DNA of 32,603 nucleotides, taken from positions 1 to 32,603 of the forward strand of contig NZ_BAMW01000005.1 in the NCBI RefSeq assembly GCF_000963945.1, given 5' to 3'. A program made the translations under genes and the position numbers. Numbering within the stretch: the stretch's first letter is position 1; every line of letters begins with the position of its first letter. Source of the DNA: Acetobacter indonesiensis (GTDB lineage: Bacteria > Pseudomonadota > Alphaproteobacteria > Acetobacterales > Acetobacteraceae). The notes beneath the pieces are model-generated. The model was not told the DNA's origin, ran no database searches, and was given only the letters and a program-made list of their open reading frames with translations. Below are positions 1-8,208 of the stretch, in pieces.

Positions 1-116
1 GCTCAGCGTTGATTTGCCAATCCCCAGATCCGCCGCAACCCGTGTCCTAGATAAACCCTGCTAAGTGCGATCCTGACCGCCTCACGGCGAAACTCTCCTG
101 TCTGCTTCAATGCCAT
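1..116 (-). pseudogene. IS3-family transposase OrfA, 5' fragment, frameshifted
   Basis: Reading the minus strand from an ATG at 116 gives MALKQTGEFRREAVRIALS. After a frameshift near position 60 it continues as GLSRTRVAADLGIGKSTLS. Together these resemble the helix-turn-helix N-terminus of an IS3/IS911-type OrfA, which binds the ends of the element. The two halves are in different frames, so this copy looks broken, and the rest lies beyond the left edge. The family call rests on the conserved EFRREAVRIA and AADLGIGKSTL segments. No terminal inverted repeat could be assigned. Confidence 0.6.
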
Positions 117-306
117 GGTCTCATGACTTTCTTGTTGAAAGCTGCAAACCCTCAGTCAACCGGCAAAAAACCGTTACAAGTCCAGATCGGATTCTGACAG
201 TATCTTTCCCTAAGGCAATACAGCTACATTGGTACATGAACAATATTGATGGATTGATGAAATCAAATCATTTCTGCTCACGGGTTCTTTCAGGCATAAA
301 GCTGCC

Positions 307-390
307 ATGATGATGACCACGACCACCTGAAAAACTCAGAAGACAAAACTAGGGACGCCATACCCCAGTGTTCGCATTTTGGTTTGGGGT
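307..390 (+). promoter_or_regulatory. Possible leader peptide (MMMTTTT) and hairpin upstream of mesX
   Basis: At 307-330 there is an ATG-ATG-ATG-ACC-ACG-ACC-ACC-TGA reading frame encoding three methionines and four threonines. About 30 bases downstream an ACCCCA/TGGGGT inverted repeat (362-367 with 385-390) could form a hairpin ending about 24 bases before the mesX start at 414. A run of codons for the pathway's end product ahead of a biosynthetic gene is how attenuator leader peptides look. The Shine-Dalgarno for the mini-ORF is weak (CAGG about 12 bases upstream). Its regulatory role is inference. I do not recognise a SAM riboswitch here. Confidence 0.3.
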
Positions 391-413
391 GGTAAAAGCG
401 ACGCAGGACAACA

Positions 414-1397
414 ATGATTCAGGACACGACATTCAGTATCCATCGGCTTCGTTTCGATGAGAACTATCATCCCTCCGACAGAACCCGCCTTACGACCAAT
501 TTTGCCAATCTGGCAAGGGGGAAAAGCCGTCAGGAAAACCTGCGCAACGTCCTGCGCATGATCGACAATCGGTTCAATGATCTGGCGCATTGGGATAATG
601 CCAAAAGAGATCGTTACACTCTTGAACTTGAGATCGTCTCCGTTGAGATGGATCTTGCCTTTTCTAGCAAAAGCGGCAGCTTTCCTCTGATCGAAGTCCT
701 CTACACAACAATTGTTGATAAAAACGCCAACAAACGGATAGATGGCCTCGCTGGGAACAGTTTTTCCTCGTACGTACGGGATTACGACTTCAGCGTGTTG
801 TTGCCGGCTTATAATAAAGGAAAAGCCGAATTCAGTGTCCCCCATAATTATGGGGACCTACATGGAAATCTCTTTAAAAGCGTTATGAACTCGTCTGCTT
901 ACAAGAAGAATTTCAAAAAACTGCCTGTCATTTGCCTCAGTGTCTCAACCAATCGTACCTATCATCGGACGGAAAATCAGCATCCTGTTCTCGGTGTTGA
1001 ATATGAGCAGCGTGAATTTTCCCTGACAGACCAGTATTTTAAAAAAATGGGGATGCAGGTCCGTTATTTTATGCCGCGCAATAGTGCAGCACCATTGGCA
1101 TTCTATTTTTTTGGCGATCTGCTGTCTGACTACTCTGCCCTTGAACTGATCAGCACCATCAGCGTGATGGAATCTTTTCAGAAGGTCTACCGTCCTGAAA
1201 TTTACAATGCCAATTCTGCTGCGGCTGACTGTTATCAGCCGAGCCTGAAACATCAGGATTATTCCAACACCCGTATTGTCTACGACCGTGAGGAGCGTAC
1301 ACAACTGGCGATCTCACAGGGGCACTATACGGACGAGAATTTCATCAGGCCGTATCACGATATTCTCGAAAAATGGTCCGCCGGTTACACCGCCTGA
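414..1397 (+). CDS. mesX: MesX, DUF1852 partner of folate-independent methionine synthase
   Basis: A 327-residue protein that I recognise as the DUF1852 family by its N-terminus (FSIHRLRFDENYHPSD) and overall length. DUF1852 genes sit next to short MetE-like proteins in aerobic bacteria. That pair (MesX with MesD) has been described as an oxygen-dependent methionine synthase that does not use methyl-folate. The biochemical role of MesX itself is not established in detail. There is no signal peptide or membrane segment, so it should be cytoplasmic. An AGGA ribosome binding site lies about 6 bases before the ATG. The next gene, mesD, begins only 30 bases downstream on the same strand, so the two are very likely one operon. 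Confidence 0.85.
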   Translation: MIQDTTFSIHRLRFDENYHPSDRTRLTTNFANLARGKSRQENLRNVLRMIDNRFNDLAHWDNAKRDRYTLELEIVSVEMDLAFSSKSGSFPLIEVLYTTIVDKNANKRIDGLAGNSFSSYVRDYDFSVLLPAYNKGKAEFSVPHNYGDLHGNLFKSVMNSSAYKKNFKKLPVICLSVSTNRTYHRTENQHPVLGVEYEQREFSLTDQYFKKMGMQVRYFMPRNSAAPLAFYFFGDLLSDYSALELISTISVMESFQKVYRPEIYNANSAAADCYQPSLKHQDYSNTRIVYDREERTQLAISQGHYTDENFIRPYHDILEKWSAGYTA

Positions 1398-1427
1398 CCC
1401 ATCAGAAGAAATAGAAGGTCATCTTCC

Positions 1428-2456
1428 ATGAAAACACTGCTTCCTACTTCAACGGCTGGTAGCCTGCCCAAACCCTCATGGCTTGCACAGCCTGAAACAC
1501 TCTGGTCTCCCTGGAAATTGCAGGGGGAAGAACTGGTCGAAGGTAAGCAGGATGCGCTTCGCCTGACGCTGGACGATCAGGACCGTGCTGGCATTGATAT
1601 CGTCAGTGATGGTGAGCAGACGCGTCAGCATTTCGTCACGACCTTTATTGAGCATCTCAGTGGTGTCGATTTCGAGAACCGTCAGACGGTTAAAATTCGC
1701 AACCGCTACGATGCGAGCGTGCCGTCCGTTGTGGGCGCTGTAGCGCGTGAAAAACCGGTTTTTGTCGAGGACGCGAAATTTTTACGCACACTGACGACAA
1801 AACCCATCAAATGGGCACTTCCCGGCCCCATGACGATGATCGACACGCTCCATGATGGCCACTATAAAAGCCGCGAAAAACTCGCCTGGGAATTTGCTAA
1901 AATTCTTAACCAGGAAGCGAAAGAGCTGGAAGCGGCAGGGGTCGACATCATCCAGTTCGATGAACCCGCCTTCAATGTGTTCTTTGATGAGGTCAATGAC
2001 TGGGGCATTGCCACGCTGGAGCGGGCCATTGAAGGGCTGAAGTGCGAAACCGCGGTTCATATCTGCTATGGGTATGGCATCAAAGCCAATATCGACTGGA
2101 AAAATGCTCTTGGGGAAGAGTGGCGGCAGTATGAAGAGATCTTTCCCAAACTGCAGAAATCCAATATCGATCTGATTTCACTGGAATGTCAGAACTCCCG
2201 TGTTCCGATGGATCTGATCGAACTTATTCGTGGGAAAAAGGTCATGGTTGGCGCCATCGACGTGGCCACCAAAACCATTGAGACGCCTGAGAAAGTCGCA
2301 GATATTTTGCGAAAAGCGCTTCAGTTTGTTGATGCCGACAAACTTTATCCCTGCACCAACTGTGGTATGGCGCCGTTGCCGCGTGATGTGGCGCGCGGCA
2401 AGCTAAATGCTCTGGGCGCGGGTGCGGAAATTGTTCGAAAAGAACTTTCGGCCTGA
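1428..2456 (+). CDS. mesD: MesD, core-MetE-type methionine synthase
   Basis: A 342-residue protein matching the C-terminal catalytic half of cobalamin-independent methionine synthase and lacking the N-terminal folate-binding half of full MetE (about 750 residues). Visible zinc-site elements are H211-x-C213 in VHICYG and the C309/C312 pair in CTNCGMAPLPRDVA. The early VSDGEQTRQHF segment and the IIQFDEPAF motif are also typical of the barrel. It methylates homocysteine to methionine in the cytoplasm. Pairing with the DUF1852 gene directly upstream points to the MesD class rather than a truncated MetE. The methyl donor in this class is not known to me. A strong hairpin follows the stop codon. 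Confidence 0.85.
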   Translation: MKTLLPTSTAGSLPKPSWLAQPETLWSPWKLQGEELVEGKQDALRLTLDDQDRAGIDIVSDGEQTRQHFVTTFIEHLSGVDFENRQTVKIRNRYDASVPSVVGAVAREKPVFVEDAKFLRTLTTKPIKWALPGPMTMIDTLHDGHYKSREKLAWEFAKILNQEAKELEAAGVDIIQFDEPAFNVFFDEVNDWGIATLERAIEGLKCETAVHICYGYGIKANIDWKNALGEEWRQYEEIFPKLQKSNIDLISLECQNSRVPMDLIELIRGKKVMVGAIDVATKTIETPEKVADILRKALQFVDADKLYPCTNCGMAPLPRDVARGKLNALGAGAEIVRKELSA

Positions 2457-2475
2457 CAGGCAGCCCGGCAAATTT

Positions 2476-2865
2476 CTATCGTGGAGGGCAGGACACTGGT
2501 CTTGCCCTCCACGATGCCAGAATTTCCGGAGACATCAGCAGTCTTGCCACGTTTTCCGCGCTGTATAAAGTCAGCGAGAAGCGGCCTCGATCCTTTATCA
2601 TTTTCGTTCCGATCGGCCTGAGCTTGCCGTCCCGCGTCCATCTGATACGTTCCCGACTGGAAATTCCCAGTGCATCCTGAACAGTGGCTGGCGTGAAAGG
2701 ACGTGTGCAGATTTCCTCCACCGTCGTGATCAATTTTTCAATATCGCGCGTGTCATTTGGCGTGGGGCAAGCCATGCCTAGCACGTGTTCGAACCGACGC
2801 AGTCGTTTCCGACATTCCTGCTTTCGGCAGTCAATAGTCTTGTGACGGTCTGAAAGAAAATCCAC
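2476..2865 (-). CDS. Hypothetical protein with HTH-like segment, possibly 5'-truncated
   Basis: A 129-residue ORF starting at a GTG. The segment FTPATVQDALGISSRERIRWTRDG, followed by a basic stretch and a Y-S-A-E-N-V-A-R-L-L segment, is laid out like a MerR-type winged helix-turn-helix, but I cannot assign a family. The N-terminus is rich in charged residues. The reading frame stays open upstream of the GTG (APERLPLSKGERLTRF) to a TAG at 2914-2916. Beyond it the same frame reads a plausible HHALVRDILHYL, so the real gene may have been longer and cut by an amber mutation. It converges on mesD and shares the hairpin with it. Function is unknown. Confidence 0.4.
   Translation of the reverse strand: MDFLSDRHKTIDCRKQECRKRLRRFEHVLGMACPTPNDTRDIEKLITTVEEICTRPFTPATVQDALGISSRERIRWTRDGKLRPIGTKMIKDRGRFSLTLYSAENVARLLMSPEILASWRARPVSCPPR
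2478..2515. terminator. Hairpin between convergent mesD and the HTH gene
   Basis: A perfect 13-bp stem (ATCGTGGAGGGCA with TGCCCTCCACGAT) encloses a 12-base loop just after mesD. It overlaps the last codons of the opposing gene that ends at 2476. There is no clear U-tract on either side, so it may act as a bidirectional or weak terminator. Confidence 0.6.
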
Positions 2866-2991
2866 AAATCGCGTGAGACGTTCGCCCTTTGAAAGAGGCA
2901 GACGTTCAGGTGCCTAGAGATAATGCAGAATATCTCTGACAAGGGCATGATGTATGGGTCGTTTCACCGTTCAAACAGTATTCTGTCCAGA

Positions 2992-3186
2992 TCAACGGAA
3001 CCACGGGTTCATACAACATGGACAGCCGAACTGGCTTTCCTCATCTGGAACGCTGTCCTCTGGTTCATCACATCTTAGAGCTGGTTCGTGCTGTGGTTTA
3101 TCATCACGTGTCGTGGTGGGTGGAACTTCGCCGAACAAACAAGCTCCATCATCTTGTGTGTGATCAGGCCTCATCATCAGGTCCAT
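2992..3186 (-). CDS. Small acidic hypothetical protein overlapping the queH 3' end
   Basis: A possible 64-residue ORF beginning at an ATG inside the last codons of queH and running on to 2992. It is rich in D, E and P, with a C-terminal CPCC motif ([12 protein letters not shown]). It is the only reasonable reading frame in the stretch between queH and the HTH gene. There is no recognised domain, and it may be a chance ORF. Confidence 0.25.
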   Translation of the reverse strand: MDLMMRPDHTQDDGACLFGEVPPTTTRDDKPQHEPALRCDEPEDSVPDEESQFGCPCCMNPWFR

Positions 3187-3823
3187 AATAGAGCGTGCCA
3201 AGCTCGATCGGCGAACGCCCCTGACTGCGGCGGTGAGCATTGGTATCACGCAGGGAATAGGCGCAGCCGCAATATTCCTGCTGGTAGAATTTCTCCTGTT
3301 TGCTGATCTCGATCATCCGCGCGGAGCCGCCCCCTTTGCGCCAGTTGAAATCCCAGTAGGAGAGTCCTTCATAAGGGGATACGGCGCGTTGGCCGCAGTC
3401 ATTGATCTGCGCCATGTTCTTCCATCGTGATATGCCGAGTGAACTGGTCATCACAGGGAAACCATGTTCATGAGCGTAAAGCGCTGTGCGCTCGAAGCGC
3501 ATATCGAAGCACATGGTGCAACGCACACCGCGTTCCGGCTCCCATTCCATGCCTTTAGCACGGGCAAACCAGTTGTCCCTGTCGTAGTCCGCATCGACGA
3601 AGGGGATGCCATGTTTATCAGCAAACCGGATGTTTTCGTCCTTACGGAGAAGATATTCCCGCTCGGGATGGATGTTCGGGTTGTAGAAGAAGATCGTGTA
3701 GTCGATACCCGATGCGGTCATCGCCTCCATCACCTCACCCGAACAGGGTGCGCAGCATGAATGGAGGAGCACCTTCCTGTGTCCCTTTGGTGGGGTCAAA
3801 ATCTGCCGGGGTTTCTCGGTCAT
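3164..3823 (-). CDS. queH: QueH, epoxyqueuosine reductase
   Basis: A 219-residue protein of the QueH (DUF208) family, the non-B12 alternative to QueG. It reduces epoxyqueuosine to queuosine in tRNA anticodons as the last step of queuosine synthesis. The diagnostic adjacent cysteines are in LLHSCCAPC (C23, C24, C27), followed by RCTMCFDMR in the middle and CGCAYS near the C-terminus. These supply the iron-sulfur cluster ligands and catalytic residues. Length fits the family. The start is placed at the ATG at 3823, 20 residues before HSCC. The first 89 bases overlap the 3' end of metF in another frame, so translation of the two is probably coupled. Confidence 0.9.
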   Translation of the reverse strand: MTEKPRQILTPPKGHRKVLLHSCCAPCSGEVMEAMTASGIDYTIFFYNPNIHPEREYLLRKDENIRFADKHGIPFVDADYDRDNWFARAKGMEWEPERGVRCTMCFDMRFERTALYAHEHGFPVMTSSLGISRWKNMAQINDCGQRAVSPYEGLSYWDFNWRKGGGSARMIEISKQEKFYQQEYCGCAYSLRDTNAHRRSQGRSPIELGTLYYGPDDEA

Positions 3824-4793
3824 CGGGGACTTCCGTTGTTTCCAAAAGGTCTGTCACATTACGAGATGCGTTCGTCTGCGTCGGACGCACCCCAAGGATA
3901 TGGGCAATCGCGTAAGTCAGATCAGAGCGGTTCAACGTGGAGACATGAAACTCGTTCAGTCCATAGGTCTGCAAGGTACGGATCTGTTCCACCGCTACCA
4001 TACTGGCGATGATACGACGAAGTTCAGGATTCTCCGCAGTCCCATCGAACAGATGCCTCAGCCATGCCGGTACCGTTACCCCACACACAGCCGAGAAGCG
4101 CACGATCTGCTCGTAATTCGAAACCGGCATAATACCAGGAATGATGGGAGCAGTAATTCCGGCCGCCAGACATCGGTCCAGAAAACGCAGATAAATTTCA
4201 CTATCAAAGAAATACTGCGTGATGGCCCGCGTGGCCCCCGCATCGAGCTTGCGCTTGAGATTATCCAGATCAGCGTCCGGACTTGACGCTGCAGGATGGG
4301 TTTCGGGATAAGCGGCGACAGAAATATCGAAATCCGCGATACGACGCAGACCGGCAACAAGATCACTGGCATAGGCATAGCCACCCGGCCGCGGACTATA
4401 GTCAGCAGCACCTGCGGGAGGATCACCACGCAGTGCCACGATATGATTCACACCAGCATCCCGATAGCAACGTGCAAGATCATCTACATCCTCATGGGTC
4501 GCCCCGACACAGATCAGGTGGGCAGCGGGGATGAGGTCTGTCTCCCGCTTCAGGCGTAACACCGTGGAAAGAGTGCCGGTCTGCGTGGTTCCACCCGCGC
4601 CATAGGTGACCGAGACAAAGCGGGGTGCAAGCGGTGCCAGACGCCGGATGCAGTGCCAGAGCCGCTGTTCCATTGCGTCAGTTCGGGCTGGTACAAACTC
4701 GAAGGACAGGATTGGGATTGGAGCTTCGAAATTACGCAACAGCAGTCCGTCGATATGCTTTTCCGATAGCCCGTTGCTCTGCCCGTCTGTCAT
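3735..4793 (-). CDS. metF: MetF, methylenetetrahydrofolate reductase
   Basis: A 352-residue flavoenzyme that reduces 5,10-methylene-THF to 5-methyl-THF, the methyl donor for folate-dependent methionine synthesis. Family marks are [10 protein letters not shown] near the N-terminus, [13 protein letters not shown], the HLICVGAT and LRGDPP segments, and [20 protein letters not shown] at the C-terminal end of the core. The core ends near residue 306. About 45 further residues form an unusual proline- and acid-rich tail that overlaps queH. It is divergent from metR, which fits MetR control. Because mesXD does not need folate, metF presumably serves a MetH elsewhere in the genome. Confidence 0.9.
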   Translation of the reverse strand: MTDGQSNGLSEKHIDGLLLRNFEAPIPILSFEFVPARTDAMEQRLWHCIRRLAPLAPRFVSVTYGAGGTTQTGTLSTVLRLKRETDLIPAAHLICVGATHEDVDDLARCYRDAGVNHIVALRGDPPAGAADYSPRPGGYAYASDLVAGLRRIADFDISVAAYPETHPAASSPDADLDNLKRKLDAGATRAITQYFFDSEIYLRFLDRCLAAGITAPIIPGIMPVSNYEQIVRFSAVCGVTVPAWLRHLFDGTAENPELRRIIASMVAVEQIRTLQTYGLNEFHVSTLNRSDLTYAIAHILGVRPTQTNASRNVTDLLETTEVPDDRETPADFDPTKGTQEGAPPFMLRTLFG

Positions 4794-5015
4794 GTCAGTA
4801 ACGAGTTCTCACAGCGTCCGATTTTTCTTTGAAAGGTTCTGGAGGAAGATTGAAGGCACATTGCAGTCCATAGTGAAAGCGGTCGTGAATGTCGTTGGAG
4901 ACCATGGGCTACGTCCGCATGAATGATTGGTCCCTCATAATAGAAGTTTATAAAAATGAACTGAAATGATATATTTTTATGGCTATATGAATTTCGTGCA
5001 TTTATCGGACAAAAC
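4794..5015. promoter_or_regulatory. Divergent metF-metR control region with a candidate MetR site
   Basis: This 222-base intergenic region must hold both promoters. At 4988-5000 the sequence TGAA-TTTCG-TGCA differs by one base from the TGAA-N5-TTCA pattern known for enterobacterial MetR. It lies about 15 bases before the metR start, a position suited to autoregulation. The right half of the region is AT-rich. Confidence 0.4.
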
Positions 5016-5909
5016 ATGGGCATTCTGGAACGCAGTCATCTGACAATCATTCAGGAAGTCGCACGGGAAGGTTCGTTGACGGCTGCCGGAGCGCGTCTGA
5101 ACCTGACCCAACCAGCACTCAGCCATTCTATCCGCAAGATCGAACAGCAGCTTGGGATCAAGATATGGCGACGGGAGGGACGATCCCTTGTGCTTACTCA
5201 GGCCGGTGAATGGCTTTTGTCTCTGGCGAACCGTCTGCTACCGCAGTTTGAACTCGCGGAAAGCCGTATTGAACAATTCGCAAATGGCGGACGCGGTACA
5301 TTGCGCATCGGAATGGAATGCCATCCCTGTTATCAGTGGCTTCTGAAAGTCGTTTCACCCTATCTGGAGAGATGGCCAAAGGTCGATGTGGATGTACGAC
5401 AGAAATTCCAGTTTGGCGGGATCGGCGCTCTGTTCAGTAATGAAATCGATATTCTGGTGACCCCTGATCCACTTTACAAACCAGGTCTGAAATTCACGCC
5501 GGTATTTGACTATGAACTGGTGCTGGCAGTTGGTCCTGAACATCCTCTTCGGAAGGCAAAATTTGTTTTACCAGAGCAGTTGGCAGATGAAACATTGATT
5601 ACCTATCCGGTTCCGTCCGAGCGGCTCGATATTTACACGCAGTTTTTGCAACCAGCAGGGATTGGACCACGACAGCAGAAGCAGATTGAAACGACGGATA
5701 TCATGCTGGTGATGGTCGCTCACGGAAGAGGCGTTGCGGCACTTCCTCGCTGGCTTGTGGAAGAATATGCCACACGCTTTGAACTTTATCCCGTAAAACT
5801 TGGCAAAAAAGGTATTGCGAAACAGATATTCCTTGGCCATCGGGAAACCGATGAAGATATTAAATACCTTGAAAATTTTATAACGTTTGCTTCAAAATCA
5901 GGAAAGTAG
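5016..5909 (+). CDS. metR: MetR-like LysR-family regulator
   Basis: A 297-residue LysR-type regulator. The winged helix-turn-helix is at about residues 5-65 (GSLTAAGARLNLTQPALSHSIRKIEQQLG). The effector domain carries segments I recall from enteric MetR: RIGMECHPCYQWL, DILVTPDPLY, FDYELVLAVGPEHPL and the YPVPSERLDIYTQFLQPAGI stretch. MetR senses homocysteine and controls methionine and methyl-folate genes. The divergent metF and the mesXD genes 2.5 kb upstream make those the expected targets. Length is normal and the gene looks intact. Confidence 0.85.
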   Translation: MGILERSHLTIIQEVAREGSLTAAGARLNLTQPALSHSIRKIEQQLGIKIWRREGRSLVLTQAGEWLLSLANRLLPQFELAESRIEQFANGGRGTLRIGMECHPCYQWLLKVVSPYLERWPKVDVDVRQKFQFGGIGALFSNEIDILVTPDPLYKPGLKFTPVFDYELVLAVGPEHPLRKAKFVLPEQLADETLITYPVPSERLDIYTQFLQPAGIGPRQQKQIETTDIMLVMVAHGRGVAALPRWLVEEYATRFELYPVKLGKKGIAKQIFLGHRETDEDIKYLENFITFASKSGK

Positions 5910-6013
5910 AGGGTTTATACAGAAAAATAACTTTGGGTTATGTATTTTTATACCACACCGCGTATGAATCGTTTCCAGTTCAAGTCACTATTTTTCTGAC
6001 CAAAAAAGCCGTT

Positions 6014-6373
6014 ATGACACTTCCGGATGAAATCATGTTTCGGAAAGCAATGTCGTATTTGGCCACGGGTGTGTTTGTGGTACCAGAAAGGGTGTTGACG
6101 GAGAACAATGGCACTATCATCAGTGCTCTGCCCTTCAGTTTCTATGAAACCGTTTCTACTGCTGATTTGCCTTCATCGGAAGAGTGCGATCACGGAGGCA
6201 GAGAAATTGCCCTGAGTATTCTCGGTCGCTATCATCAAGCTGTCGCAATGCTGCTCGCCAGCTGCAATACTAATAAATTCAATTTCGAAATAATTGAGCG
6301 TTCTTCTGATGTGACAGCGTTCGTCAAAGAATCTTTGGTAAAAATACGCCGCAAATTAGTAGAAACATTCTAG
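6014..6373 (+). CDS. Hypothetical protein, faint flavin-reductase-like N-terminus
   Basis: A 119-residue ORF when started at the ATG at 6014. An earlier start at 5933 would add 27 residues of poor coding quality. The opening FRKAMSYLATGVFVV resembles the first strand and helix of flavin reductase-like FMN-binding proteins, but the rest does not continue that domain. This could be a decayed or chimeric remnant next to the IS1595 scar. The C-terminus is helical and basic. No function is assigned. Confidence 0.35.
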   Translation: MTLPDEIMFRKAMSYLATGVFVVPERVLTENNGTIISALPFSFYETVSTADLPSSEECDHGGREIALSILGRYHQAVAMLLASCNTNKFNFEIIERSSDVTAFVKESLVKIRRKLVETF

Positions 6374-6540
6374 GGAGGAACTCATAGTCTTTTCAAGACC
6401 TATTCCATGATAGTTTAAATTAATGAAAACTTCTTTCTTAACCTATATATTTAATTGTTTTATATGTTTTGCAAACACGATCATTTTGGTAATAAAACCT
6501 ACTTAAGAAGCGTGATCATATCTATTTTCCCAGAGCCTAC

Positions 6541-7150
6541 TTTCATGACGAGGAAGCCGCTTTCAGTTGTCTCGAAAGTGTGATCTGGGCGGACGGTCCC
6601 ATATGCCCTCATTGCAGCGGCTTTGATCGGATTATAAAAGTTAAGTCTAACGCCGCGAAGCGCATCTGCCTTGGATTGTATCGTTGCGGCGACTGCAATC
6701 GTCAATTCACTGTGAAGATTGGCATCATATTCGAGCGTGGTCGCATTCCCTTGAACAAGATGCTTCAGCCAGTCTATCTGCTGACCTCCAGCAAGAAGTT
6801 CATCGTGCTCATCAACTTCATCGTGCGCTTGAGATTGCCTACAAGTCAGTATGGTTTCTGGCCCACCGCATCCGCAAAGCCATGCCAGTGGCGATTTGAC
6901 GCCGTTCGGCTCTAGTGGAGGCGTGGTTGAGGTTGATGAAACCTTTATCGGCTTGGATCGCACGACTAGTCGTCAGTGTTCGATGGTCTTAGACCGCCTG
7001 AAGGCAGCCGACCTATTGCCGATCCTCAAAGCAAATATCGTAGCAGAAGATCGTATTATGCCTGACGAAGCGGGCTAGTATCGTGACCTTGGGAAACATT
7101 TTGCGGGCCATGCCTTCATCCGCCACGGTTCTTGCCAATATTATGCCCTT
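6541..7150 (+). pseudogene. Decayed IS1595-family transposase
   Basis: Three frames in succession give pieces of one IS1595/ISXO2-type transposase. The zinc ribbon is CPHC...YRCGDCNRQFTVKIG at about 6600-6720. After a frameshift near 6800 comes LHRALEIAYKSVWFLAHRIR. After another near 6890 comes the DDE start GGVVEVDETFIGLDRT. Part of the catalytic domain is missing after that motif, a TAG interrupts at 7076-7078, and YRDLGKHFAGHAFIRHG is the last recognisable piece. It is clearly non-functional. Confidence 0.8.
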
Positions 7151-7537
7151 GAAGGCGACGGCGTATCTTTGCCTGCTGATATCTTTACAGCAAAAATACA
7201 GAAGACTGTAGCAGCTCTAAATCGAGCGGATAAAGCCTCTAATGATGGCAAGAAAACTGCAATACCGGTCATAGATAACCTTGAATACACTAGCGCGAGT
7301 GTCTCTTTTAGGAAGAGAGTAAGCGGAAGCACCGCTATTCGATCATCAGGAGTCGCCCCACTGATTGCGGCGATATCATCCGTAAATACAAATCCTGAAA
7401 ATATTTCTCTCACTTATCACTCTTTCCTCCATTATGCGCAGTCTCTTACAACGGGTCTAGATAAGAAATTTTCTCATGCTGTTATTTCTGATAAATTTGA
7501 AAAAAACGTATCGATACTTTTTCCTCCTCTCAGGTGA
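7151..7537 (+). CDS. Unidentified ORF in frame with the transposase remnant
   Basis: Open sequence runs on in the same frame as the last transposase piece for about 128 codons. It encodes a serine/threonine-rich stretch (for example VSGSTAIRSSGVAPLIAA) of no family I know. The only start inside it is a TTG at 7169. It may be a fragment of a gene disrupted by the insertion, or non-coding. Confidence 0.15.
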   Translation, partial: EGDGVSLPADIFTAKIQKTVAALNRADKASNDGKKTAIPVIDNLEYTSASVSFRKRVSGSTAIRSSGVAPLIAAISSVNTNPENISLTYHSFLHYAQSLTTGLDKKFSHAVISDKFEKNVSILFPPLR

Positions 7538-8208
7538 AAATAGCCCTACGGAGCAATCAGATGAAAGAATCTATGTATGTTTCCAGGATCAAGGATGGGG
7601 CGTTTGCTGGAGAGCATGGGTGGTAGGACTGCGCTCAGACAAACACCACATCAGACAGCGCGAAGAACATCATCATTTCACGTCTGGCCGCAAGATGCTT
7701 TGGTTTCTCATCGTCCGAAATAGTTCGCGGGCACAAAACATTCAGGAGGCTCACGCGGCTAACAACATCATAAAATATTGTATTATCGGCGTTATTAAAG
7801 ATATCCGTTTTGAAGAGACACAAAGCTCGATCCGTCCCCTGCTCTTTTTTGGCACAAAAACGACAATTAATTATATGGCTGATATTGTGCGTTAAACGGG
7901 GACAAGCAGACAGGTCGAAAGAGGCGTCTACGCAAAATCTGGGAAGAAGTCGTGCCAAATGCGCCGTTCTCCGCACGCGATGTGGCAGATATTCTTGCTT
8001 AGGGTTACCGGTCTGACGCAAACCACAGCGCGCTTTTCAGTATACCCATCCATTACAGACATACTCTAAAGACTAAAAAAGTTTTCAAAACAGACCATGT
8101 GCGCCCTTTATGAATTTTTTATAAACCTCATTATTTTTACTCTTTCCTTATGACATTCCATGCCAGACTACCTGTCTGATTTTCAGCTTTAATCTCAAGG
8201 CAATCCTG
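7538..8208. other. Gene-poor stretch before the T3SS locus
   Basis: Overlapping short frames on both strands lack start signals and family resemblance. A plus-strand tail near 7916-8001 (RRLRKIWEEVVPNAPFSARDVADILA, then stop) could be the end of a lost gene. The last 150 bases (8050-8200) are AT-rich and presumably contain the promoter of the gene at 8209. Confidence 0.4.

Noticed and set aside
110..310. A 66-codon ORF upstream of mesX
   Set aside because: It starts next to the IS3 fragment, has no ribosome site and resembles no family. It is probably the non-coding flank of the IS element.
352..360. GGGACGCCA, identical to the 3' end of the tRNA-Glu at the right edge, considered as a possible att repeat
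   Set aside because: Only nine bases match and the orientation is opposite to the tRNA, so it cannot be a direct repeat made by integration. Chance occurrence is likely.
7635..8021. A 128-codon minus-strand ORF before the T3SS locus
   Set aside because: Its composition is not protein-like (clusters of Arg, Cys and His in a patternless order), it overlaps an equally long plus-strand frame, and no start signal or similarity is visible.
8174..8183. GTCTGATTTT upstream of the gene at 8209, also present on the minus strand at 17126-17135 upstream of sctI, considered as a shared promoter motif
   Set aside because: Only two copies of ten bases were found, at different distances from their genes, and none before the NopX-like gene or the secretin. 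This is not enough for a regulatory claim.
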